Source: Lutjanus erythropterus
Taxonomy: Eukaryota > Chordata > Actinopteri > Lutjaniformes > Lutjanidae
Reading direction: 5' to 3'
DNA: 64,000 nucleotides
NCBI GenBank assembly: GCA_020091685.1
Contig: CM034601.1
Location: 17,041,320-17,105,319 of the forward strand
The position numbers and the translations under genes were made by a program. Under the pieces are notes generated by a model, which saw only the letters and a program-made list of their open reading frames with translations, was not told the origin of the DNA and searched no databases. Of this stretch, positions 22,022 through 34,000 are shown in pieces (position 1 is the stretch's first letter; the number at the start of each line of letters is the position of its first letter).

Positions 22022-25000
22022 GTGAGAGGAAGTTAACTTTTTACTTGGAATGAGCACGGTCGTGAAAAAGTCGATAAATTCAAACGAAGAGGTGTCTCAA
22101 GTGAGCTGAAAGTACCCCGCGGAGTTGCTAAGTTTGTAACCAGCTAATGTTGTTAGCTAGCTAGCTAACTGCCAGTCCATTCTTTGGTCCCGCGCGGTCC
22201 GTTTAAAACGCCCCTTTCAACCATAAAGACACCAGATAATTTAGGTGCGACTGTTGGCACGAATTAACCACGTTTTATTATTCGTTGTAACTCTTGTTAT
22301 ATTTACTCACTATACTGTAAGTACATGTGTAGAAAGAATTGTTCCACAGTCTTTGAATGTAACGCTAACGTTGAATGATTTCATGACTGATACGCTAGAC
22401 TCTTGACAGTTAGAAACGTTCGTTAACGTTAATCAACTGACGTCAACTAACCGCTGCAGCTGCATCTTTTCCACCGAAAAGAACAACATATATAAAGTAG
22501 TCGAATCAGTGATGTGCGTTTCTCATGATGTGGAAAATATGATCCTAAATGTGAAAATTTTGCAGTAGACCACATACTCACCAAAAGATTTTCTCTTGCT
22601 TATATATATATATTATATATTGATGCTTCTTTATATTTTTGCTATTCACTTTGCTTCTGTAACACCGTAAATTTCCCTGTTATGGGGCTACTAAAGGAAT
22701 ATCTTATATTGCATTATTTTAGCTGCACACATTCTGCTTTTTCACTGCTGTCTGGCATTGAGCTACTTTAAGGTAGTTTCTGTTTGTAAAACGCTGTGTA
22801 GTTAATTTATATAGTGTTTAGTAGATAGCATTAGCTTGGGAATATGCACGCGTCTGTTTCTCTCTTTGGCTCCGATTCTGAACTTGTAAAATATTGAGCC
22901 CTCCACTGACTGTGTCCCTACAAGCAGAACTCTAAAGGGATAGTTATCCCAAAAATGAAAATTCAGTCATTACCTATTCACCCTCACGCCAATTGCATGT
23001 CAGGTTTAGTTTTTTAGTTCTCAAAATACTGCTGAAGTTTCACAGGAAAACAGTGTTGCAGAACCTCCTAAACAGTTTATGTGACGAGTTTTCAAACTCT
23101 AAAAACAACCAAAAGATCCAGAAGAATTGTACACTGGAGAAAAATTAGCACCCTCACATATTCAGAACTTTGGCACTGACTTGGTGCCAGTATCAGGTCT
23201 CATGACATCCCTAGTCAGGGTTAGGAAGTCAGGAGTTACTTAGATACAGTACAAGGCATTGGTGAGTTTGTGTTTTTCATGGGATTTATTGAGACGAATA
23301 GAATATGGCTTTACGGTGTTGGTGGCACACTTTAGCTTTCAGCACCTTAATATATTCTTTCTGTATATCTTTCTTTCTACAGAGGAGCAACAGGAGCCTC
23401 ATGTACACAAGCAGCGGAGGCGTGAGGGAAAGCGCCCTGATCTGCAGCGCTATCAGTCGGCAGCTGGACATGGAAGGCGTCACCGTGACAGTGAGGATGG
23501 AGACACTGGACAAAGTGATCCCCTAGTTGCTGATTCATATGAGCACAGTCAACCATCACAGAGTGAGAAAAAGGATATCTCTGAAAAAGTCTTAGAGAGA
23601 CATGGATGCACAGATGGAGTAATAGCTACAGACAAAAGAGAAGAGGACAGGATGAGAAGTGACTGTAGTAACAACTGTAAAAGGGGCAGCCAGTCACAGG
23701 CTAAAGCCGATCAAGCAAAAAGCTCTGTTGAAAATAACAGAGAACATCAGGAACCTGCTGGAGCTGCTAAGCCAACAAAGAAAGCCCGCAAACCAGACCG
23801 AGAATTTTATCAACCTGGGAGCCGGAGGAACATCCAGGGAAAGGACTGTGGAGGTGGACGAGACCAGGATAAGCCTCCCCCTAGAAAGCAGGAGCAGAAA
23901 ACTGAGCAAGAATCCCAGTTGAGTGCAGGGGAAAGGGAGGGGAACAATAAAACATCTATACAGAAGCAGGGAGGGAAAAATAAAGAAGCAAAGGGTATGC
24001 AGGAAGACATAAAGCTGTCTAAATCCAGTGATACAAACAGGAAGCAAGGAAGCAGAGATGTGGAAAAACCTCCATTACCTTCTGATGCTTCAGTAGAGAA
24101 AATTACTAGCAAAGTAGAAAAGCTCAGTGTGAAAGAAAAAGGTAAAGCGGGATGTGAAGAAGAGTTAAGATCCAGGGGAGGAGAAACCACTGACAAGGAA
24201 AGGAGAGGCCAAGGGGGAGGGAAAAAAGAGGAGGAAGAAAAGGTTGAGAAGAAGAGGGAAAGGGGAAACCGCAGGAGAAGAGGAGGTGAGAAGGAAAAAG
24301 AAAGGAATCAGGATACCAAAAGAGGAGGAGAAGATGAATTGGGTGAAGGAAAGAGCGAATGGGGGAAAGCTGTGAAGGAAAGAGACAAGAGAGCAGCAGA
24401 AGCAGATAGGGATAACAAACCAGGTAAGACAGGAGACACCCACCAAAGCAAAGGAAGAGAGAATCGCAGAGAGAGCAGAAGAGGAGACAACAATAACAAC
24501 CGGTCCAGAGATGCTGAGAAAGATACAAAGACACACAGAAATGTCGACAGGGCTGTAGAAAGAGCTGATAGAAAGCAGCCCAATGCAAACATCACAACAC
24601 CAACCTCAAAACGCTACTCCAAATCAGATATTCGTCGTGCACGGAATCGAACTTACAGCAGTAGCTCAGCCAGCAGCGTGACCAGCCTGGATGGTCCTGG
24701 ACGACGGATGGATATAGAGGGTACCAAGTGGCCACGCTTCGAGTCAAGGCACAATAACAAAGAGGGGGTCGCTAATAGCGGGGAAGGACGAAGGAGTCAT
24801 TTACAAAGCTGGACAACCAATGGAGAATCCTCTACAGAGTCACTGGAAGGGAGTGAGATGAGTGACATAGCAGAAGATAGAAGGAGGAGGAGAAAGGGTG
24901 GGGAGGAAGAGCTAAGTGCAGAGAGGCGGAGGGAAGAAAGGAACAGGCCAAAGGGAAACAGAGGTGGAGGTCGGGGAATCCTGAGGGTTTCTCTAGAAAA

Positions 25001-28000
25001 GCAGTCGGGTACTTCATCACATAGTGGTGCTGCACAACATCGCAAGCAAGGCGTGGTTCCCCGTGGTAGGGGTGGAGGTATCCTGGTACTTCCAGCCCGC
25101 ACAGACATCTCTAATTCACCTGAAGTCGGACAAAGGCTTCTTTTCGGTGGAATGAGGGGGGGAGCAGCTTCCAGGAGTAGAGGAGGCAGAGGAGGAGGAG
25201 TGAGACGACTCTGGGATCCAAATAACCCCGACCAGAAACCAGCTCTTACTAGCACCCAGTCCTCACAGCATTCATCTCTCCAACAGCCTGTATATCTTCA
25301 GACAGGGACTGGATATGGACAGCTTCACTTTCTGGACACAGACGATGAGGTAGCAGGCAGTCCTCCAGTCCCGCAGGGCGAGCACTTTCGATCCAAACAA
25401 GCTGCTGCTATGGCCTATTACAAATTCCAAAACTCTGACAACCCCTACTGCTATCCCATGGCCACCAGCAACCCACATAATTCCAGCACGACCCTGACCC
25501 AGCGCTATCCATACCCATATCATATGGGTCCCTATCAGATGGCTCCCACTAATGGTATGTACCCGGGCCCTGGTGTGGGTCAGTTCTGTGGGAGTTATAG
25601 GGGAACAGGTTATCCTCAGCCGGGTGCAGGAGGTGCTTTGACACTTGAAGAGGTGGAACAACAAGCCAGAGGGGAGCTCGGGAGGCTGCTGAGGGCTGCG
25701 GATGCACAGGAGCTCCAGCTCAGTAACTTGCTGTCCAGGGACAGAGTGAGTGCTGATGGACTGGATCGTATGGCCCAGCTCAGGTGAGGTTTCAGGAGAA
25801 AAGATGTCTGTTAGTGGCATTTCTCTGTGTGTGTGTGCAGTTCCTTTCAACCTTTTAAAAAGTTTAAAATCCAATAATAGGAATTTTTGTCCTTAAAATG
25901 TCTGAAGTAAGGGCGCCTGGATAGCCCAGTTAGTAGAATGTGCGCCCCATGTACAGAGGCTGTGAGTCCTCTGCAGCGGCCGTGGGTTTGACTCCCGCCC
26001 ATGGCCCTTTGCTGCGTGTCATTCTCCCACTCTCTCTCCCCATTTCCTGTCATGTATTCAGCTGTCCTGTCATTAAAGGCATAAAATGCCCAAAAAAATA
26101 TCAAAAGGAAAAAAAAGGTCTGAACTATCATTAGGTCACGGGAATATATCAGTCTAACTATTGCTTACCTGTTGGTGCCTGAAAAAAAATCTCTTTAAAC
26201 TGAAAATTGAATTGAATTGTGACCTTTAAATCAGAAGTCAAATTAGATCGTGGATTTGTAGGATTGTGTGACACCCTTACTTATAATGGTCTTAAAACGT
26301 TTTAAATTTAACTTGTTGAAACTTGCAGAAACCTGTTTATATTTTACTCAGACTACTTGTTTGGCTGTCAATTGCCCTTTGGGACTAATTAATAATTAAC
26401 TCCAGAACTGGGCTAGTTGGCATATTGATAAAGCACTGTCCTGTTATGCCCTTGTGCTTTCTAGAGCTGACCTTTTGGGGGTGTATGAGCAGGTCATCCT
26501 GTCAGACATCGAGTTGTCAGACTCTCAGAACGTGGACCAGGCTTTGTGGAAGAACGTCTTTTACCAGGTCATAGAGCGTTTCCGGCAGCTACTCAAAGAC
26601 CCCAACTATGACAACACCCCTCATATCAGGAACCTGCTGCTCACGCTGCTTGATGAGGTAAGGAATGTGTGGGCAGTTCAGACAAGGCAGTGTGTGACAG
26701 AATAAGGATGCTTTTGGAAGGGTGGCAGGTTGGAGGTGTGTGTGTCTAGTGTTTATGATCAAATCAGATAACAATCTCTTTGGGTACTTTACTGGATATA
26801 CATCTGTGATCTTAAATTGTTAGTTAGTTGTAAAATAAAACAATTAATTCATCATATTTGTCACTACTTTAAAGAATTTTGAATATGTTTGTTCTTGACT
26901 GTAAATTGATGTGAGTATTGTCTGTGCTTTACAGGGAGCTCTATTCTTTGATGCGCTGCTTCAGAAGCTGCAGACAGTGTACCAGTTTAAGTTAGAGGAT
27001 TATATGGATGGCATGGCTATCAGGGCTCGACCATTACGCAAAACGGTACAGCAATAATCCTTGTGTGTGTGCACTTAACATGTGTTCAAAGATTTATTGA
27101 ATAATAAATCTTAAAACCTCATCGTATATATGCATGTATACAATAAAAATACAACCTCAAGCTTTGAAAATGTTTTTTCAAAGTACTATAGTAGCACACA
27201 CTTATACCTTGTTAAATTTATTGAGTCAATGGTGAGATTACCATATTACGAGCAATATAGTTGCTGACAGCAATTTAGTTTTGTACTAATTATTAATTTT
27301 GTTTTTAAATTATGACTTAACTGAATTTTATATGTGGTAAATTGTTAAATGTTTTTCTTGTATTTCCGTCCTTTTCAGGTAAAATATGCACTCATCAGTG
27401 CTCAGCGCTGCATGATTTGTCAGGGTGATATAGCACGATACCGGGAACAAGCCAGTGACTCGGCCAACTATGGAAAGGCTCGGAGGTAGTACTGTAATTC
27501 AAGCTTTCTCTCAGTATAATCAGATTTCTTACACACATTTAAGAGTACAGGATGTGTATTGGCATTCAACTTTTGATGTATGTCAGAAGGCTACAGTGTC
27601 AAAACATAGTTCAAGAATGAGTGGTCAGGACTGGCTGTTTGCTGTGGGGCATGTTTATACCAGTTTAATTTCTCCCAGACAACAGATTATCCCAGGTTTT
27701 AGTCCTGAGTATTTTTGAAAGTTCTTGTAAACCTGTCAGTCTTTTTCCTAAGATGCTACCTGCAAAAAAACAAGAACCTTTAGTTGGTTCCTAGCTGCAC
27801 TGACTAGATGAGAACATCACAGTTTTAGATTAGAAACAGACAAATCCACAAAGTGTCTCTGATGGTATCTCTTGACTGCACATTTCCATTTTTCTTAGCT
27901 GGTACCTGAAAGCCCAGCAGATTGCCCCCAAAAATGGACGGCCGTATAACCAGCTGGCCCTGCTCGCTGTCTATACAGTAAGTAATACATAGCTCAAGTA

Positions 28001-31000
28001 GGGATGGAAAGTTGAGAGTTGGACATTTAGCTAAAAAAAGTTCTGTGAAGGCATAATTTGAGCGTTTAAGTTTAGCAACTGTTTTTTTCTGACTGATTGA
28101 ATTTCTCCTGGCATGTTCCAGGGATGATTAAAAAAAACAACTATATTGTGAGTAATGGTCTGTTGGCATCTACCCCGTGTTTTGTAGAATCCCTCCCTCT
28201 CACTCTCTTCTCACCTCTCTCACCTATAGAAGCGGAAACTGGATGCTGTGTATTATTACATGCGCAGCTTGGCAGCTTCCAACCCCATTCTGACTGCAAA
28301 GGAAAGCTTGATGAGTCTGTTTGAGGAAGCAAAGCGTAAGGTGAGACACACTTCTATCATTAACCTGTGCCAAATCATTTGATTTATTTTTTTCTATAAG
28401 CTGTTACATCTGAAGTTCACCTCAGTTCTAATCTATAAGTGACACAGCCTTGATTAGGATACACTCATAAAGAATAACTGAAACAGATAGTTCAGATTAT
28501 TTGAAGTGAGGTTGTATGAGGTACTTATCAATATATTAGCTAGTCAACATGTTCCCAGTTTGGAGAAGCAGAGAGGTGTACCAAAATGGAGCTAAGCAAC
28601 AAACTGTATTTTAGCCACTTAAAAAAGTCCACAGAAAGAAAACTCATATATACTATATTTAAAAAATTTTCACTGATTTATTTTGCCTTCAGACAGCTTT
28701 TTTCTGACAGAAAACTGCAGTTGTATTGGCCAAACATGGCTCTCCAAATCAACTAAATTCCATAGGCGATATCAGTAATTTTACTTCACATAATTCAGAC
28801 TATTGTGAGACTAAAGGGTTTTAAAAGTATATTATGGATTTACCACAGTCACAGAAGAACACAAATGAACAAATCAAGAAAATGATCGACCAGCAACTCC
28901 TGTGTTCTGCAAGGTAAAATGACTGTTTTCGCCTATGGAGTTCGGTTGGTTTGGAAAGAGAGATATTTGGCTTATGTAATGGAGGTTTCCTGTCAGAAGG
29001 GCTAAAATACACTTTGCTGCTGAGCCAGTCAACAGTAGGTCATAACTTAGCTTCTGTGTTGGTGCTCCTCTCTGCTTCTTCAAATAGGATGTGCCAACAG
29101 CCATCTACTGTGTGTAATACACTGCTCCAGCTGGAGCTGCTTTACAGAGGTGTGGACTAGTGTTCTCAGCACATGGTAAATTCTGTAAAAAGTAAAGTTA
29201 GTATTTTGTTTTGTATTTAACATTGTAGAGAAGGGACATGTAGCAGTATGTGTGGACCAAAATTACATGCGTATGTGTAGATTTGATTACTTGGGAATCA
29301 GTAGTAATTTTGGAACTGGTTCTAAAATTTACCAGGGGCTCAATGCCCATCAGCAGTAGCTGGTCAACTTTAATATTTTCTGGTTATTACACCAAGACTT
29401 CAGGTAGTCCTAGAGCTTTTTGTTTACAGACTTTGTTCTTGTAGGCTGAGCAGCTTGAGCGAAGGAGGAGGCAGGAGAATGAAGGAGGCTCCAGGGGTCC
29501 AGCAGTAAGAGGAAGAGGGAGAGGGGAAGATGGAGCACGTGTTGAGATTTGGGTTCGGCCCGTCGGACAAGCAGCAACCCCATCATCACAAAGAGGAGGC
29601 AGTGAATCCAGCAGAGACTCTGAACAGGATGGAGAGCTGGGCAGTCTCAGCGCTAGTGATGTAAGATCCCTTTCTCTCATACATGGAGTCTCATGTCATA
29701 TGTCTTTACATGTCTCCACTCAAGGACACTGGTCTATATGTGCACATTTGTACTGAGGTACTTTGATTTTTTCAAAACCACTTTAAAGACACTAGAGCCT
29801 GCAGACATCACAAATGACTCACATTGTTTAATTTTCCCTCTCTTCTCTGCAATCTTTATTTATTTCCTTTGCTCTCATTTTTGCCTCTCATTCAGTGTGT
29901 CATCTATGTTAATGTCTTTTTACTCTTGTTTTTCTCCCTCTTTTGTACATTCATTTTTATTCTTTTTATTCAGTGCCTACTTAGTGACATTGAGGCAGAT
30001 ATAGCAGATAGCTGAAAGATATACTTTCTCCAGCAGGATCTAGGTGTGCCTGGACTAATGGTGTGTGCGATTAGTTGACTGTATGATTAAACGTTGCCAC
30101 CCTTGCTAGTCAGCACCAGAAATACTAGTCATTTAAACTATTTATCAATATTTCGTTCATGCACAATGCCAGTTATCTGTTGCCTCTAAGATGTTATGCG
30201 GCTGCTGGCCTCTAGTCGCTGTCTGATGGGGCCGCAGCCCCTCTTGCTGTACACCGTAAGTGCGTATGCCCCAATGGCCCTGGATTTTTATATCAGCAAA
30301 GTTGGAAAGATGACAGTTCGTGGAAGCAGCAGGTTTGGCAGTGTTTTAATCTAGAAAATGGGAATAATGATGAATATAGACTATGTCAGAATAAACTGGT
30401 ATATAATCATTCAACTGGAGCAACATGTGACCATGTTAAGCACAGACACGGACATTAACGTGCAAGCAGAGCAGCTGCTGCTAGCACTGCTAACGTTAGC
30501 CACACTGTTTGTCAGGCTTGCAGCTAACGTCAGCTCCGGGTCTTTTGCCCACTGACACTGTGATCCTCTTTGGTCTTAACAGTTGAAGCATTTAGTGAGT
30601 TGTTGTCATGTTTTGTACTTTTATGTGTAATGTTTGTATTGCACAGCGCAAAGTGGGACGCATTTCAGCAGCATTTAAAGTACGATTTGGCGATTGTAGA
30701 CTGTGATTAAGGGCTTCAAATGGCTCTTAATATGCACATTTTTTTGGACAGTATTTAACATTATAAATTAATAAATTGTGCTCAATTTGAACTGCTTTCT
30801 GAGTGTTTTCGTAGTGTTAGACTAGTCAACTAGTTTAAATCAAATTTTGCGTTTAATCAACAGGGAAATTAGTTGCCAGGAACATCCCTAGTCTGGAGAT
30901 GTTTTCCCAGGTGTGTGCGTTCAGTACCTCACAAAGAGGAGCCACTCAGCTTTAAGTGTCTTACTTAAATGTGGGAGGTAGCGTTGTGTGATTTCCATTT

Positions 31001-34000
31001 TATTGTCTTGAATTTTTAACAAATCTATTTTGTGTCTCTCTGATGGGCTCTGCCTTTGTTCACTATTAGTCATTGTATCCCGTTGATAGAAGAATCTGTA
31101 TGCATATCCTCTTTGCTCTTTCAAACGTCAGTAGCCTTTCAGTCCATTTCCTCTTAGCCCTATTGTTCACATTCCCGGGTGCATTTAAATAGTAACATCA
31201 GCTCCAAACCTCTCCTTGTGCTTTGTCACTAGATGAAGACGTGTTTTCTTCTCTGTACTTTAGGGTTTGTAGTTAAATAATCCTGTTCCCCAAAGATTAG
31301 TAATACTTTTCATTATTTGGCCTTCTCTTTTTTTTCTCCAGCTAAACAAGAGATTCATTCTGAGTTTCCTGCATGCACATGGAAAGCTCTTCACGAAAGT
31401 GGGGTGAGTGATGTCTCATGTGGTCTTAAATTCATGGACTTAATAAGAAAATTCTGCCCCTGTGTTTCATTAGTAGTTCCACTTCCCCTTGTTCACTTAC
31501 CCTCAGCCTTTGGTATGACATATGACATATATTTGGTATGACATATATGTCACAAAGACGCCACTTGGAGAGTGGAGGGAAAGTAGGCACTTAACATTGA
31601 TGCACTCTCAGCTCAAACTACCATGGATCAAATGCCAGTTAGCGTTACACATCTTTTGACAAATCATCAGAAATATCTGAAGAGTCGTGTCAATGAGGCA
31701 AAAACATGCACTTCTTAATGAGCTGCATCAGTTTCTGATTTGGAAATGGCTGTGATCAGTATCATGATTATCATAACTAATATTGCCACAGATTTATGAT
31801 ATCTTGAAAAACAGCATTTTTTTCAAGCCTGAAATGTTAATTAATATTAATTATCCCTGGTAAATAATAAATATACATATTTTTTACACCAAATAATCAC
31901 TGCAAGGCATTGTGGGTGGTATATAACTGTAGAGTGACCATTGTTGACTCGCTCCCTCAACCCTCTGATGGTCCATTTCGTCAAGTTCACTTCAGTTTTT
32001 CACACAAATGGAACAGCACTTATGATGGCAGCAGGGATTCTTCCAAGGGGAAGTGAACAACAGCATGTTGAACTATTAATGAAAGGCAGCCTCTATGTGC
32101 CTTTGTGTCTGATTTTCTTTATTTTTATGAATGTGCGTGTCTTGCCTACACAGCATGGAGTCCTTCCCTGGAGTGGCAAGCCGTGTTCTGCAGGAGTTCA
32201 GGACACTGTTGCAGCATGGCCCTTCCCTACTGGGCAGCACGCACATGCTGCAGATCATCACCATCAACATGTTCACCATACACAATGCCCACAGCCGAGG
32301 TAATGCTAATACATACTTAAAATAAACAACTTATTTATTTTCATGCAGGTGATTAACATATTTTGTTTGTTTTGTAAAATGTAAAACACCATTTAGGAAA
32401 CATGTTAAGATTGGCATCTTTGAACTTGGCCATTGCAGAGTTAATACTGGCTCTTTGACTTACTTCAATCTTCTTACAGGCGATTTCTTCATATTTGAAC
32501 TTGAACAAGTCAGTAGAAATATTGATATAAAGAGTGCTTAGGAAGTACTGCCTCAACTTCTTGTCTGTGTTTTTCAGGTGAAGAAGGAGATGTACGGTCA
32601 GTTTTACATGAGCAAAGCACTGCCCTGGGTCTTGGCATGTTTGCGCTACTGGTGCAGCGCTGCACAGAGCTGCTCAGAGAGACTCCTGCAGGTACTCGCC
32701 CACACATACACAGTTAGCTCCACAAGTACTCATTCAGTTGAAGTATTCAATCAGCAGCATTATCAAAGGTGTGGCGCTACAGTCATATCTAATTCAAGTA
32801 CTTTGAAATTAACAACATTAATCAACATTACTGTTTGGGTGTTTTCAGATCAAATCAGACATATCAAATGAACAGTTAAAAGACAAGAATTAAACTACAT
32901 TTCCACAGCACATCAGCTGAGAATTATTTATGGAGCTTCATAGCCTCCTCACATTTTATTAGACAGTACACAGTATTAGGTGGTATTTGTGTTAAACTTG
33001 TGTAAAATGGCTCAACTAGATTGTACTCCATTGTACTTAATCCTCTCACAACATAGGCGGAGCTGATTGTCATAGCAGCACTATTCCCACAGATGGGAAA
33101 CAACACACGACCAAACAGTAGCTCCACTTTGGTCTTGAGAAGATGCAGCCTTTATTCACTGACCAACTCAAAACTAGACTATAAATTTGCAGTGTGGTCT
33201 CTGTACATGTTCTGCCAGAATTACAACTTTACTCCTCACCTTTCCCTCTGCTCAGTGCGCATTCACGGGTAACTGTCACTGTAGTAAGTAATTACTCTGC
33301 CCCTCATACTCTGTGATGCTCACTGAAGTTACACACTCAGACAAAACGCTACTCCGACCAGTCGGTAGTCTGCAGTGTTTGTTAACTTACCTTGACCATC
33401 TTGACGGAATCCAAAATAATCCAAAACAGGTGTAGAGACATTTTTATTCTTTTTAACTAATTACTCCTGTAACTTTATCCCCAAGACGGCATGCTTCCTC
33501 TTCTTATTAAAGGCATGTTTGTCTGCTCAGCTATGCTGCCACAAAGAGCCTGATCACTAGTGGTGTAAGCTGCACACTACAATACAGCACCTTAGTATCA
33601 ATTTAATAGAAACATGAGTGTCTGCATTCATGACAGTATTGAAAATCACACCATCTGGATTTCTTGATACCCTCATACCTCCTAAGTGTAATGGAGCTAA
33701 TTAGCAAACAGTGTCTTTGAATATGTTGTCAGCTCTGGCTTCCTAGTGTCATCTACTGCTTTTCAATAGAAAATAAATAATCTTTCAGATATGTGGCTGA
33801 ACAGTAGTGACAAATTTCTCTTTTTTGCAGCAGTAGAATACTGCCAAAAATATTAAACATCTTGTTTTTATATCATTTTATATCGGATTCTAAACATCAA
33901 GCAATGCAAAGTAATCGGCACATCAAAATAACCTTTACTGCAGGTATTGGGCCAGTAGACCAAAAACATAAAAGGAGGTCTGCACATTGTAGCTCCCTTT

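Noticed and set aside
23259-23382. Upstream extension of the SMG6 exon 2 frame to an ATG at 23259
   Set aside because: A strong acceptor at 23381-23382 and exact phase match with exon 1 show this is intron; the conserved N-terminus is in exon 1.
24124-25874. Long minus-strand open frames (up to 200 codons) opposite SMG6 exon 2
   Set aside because: They are mirror frames of a purine-rich coding exon; the translations are Leu/Ser/Phe/Pro-rich without domains, and the plus strand clearly encodes SMG6.
25911-26117. A genuine tRNA gene
   Set aside because: A- and B-box-like sequences are present, but the head does not fold as an intact tRNA with an anticodon stem, and the body, tail and target duplication identify a SINE.
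32578-32871. 97-codon frame beginning at 32578
   Set aside because: It reads the wrong frame of SMG6 exon 11 and runs on into the intron; the SMG6 frame from exon 10 gives the conserved protein.
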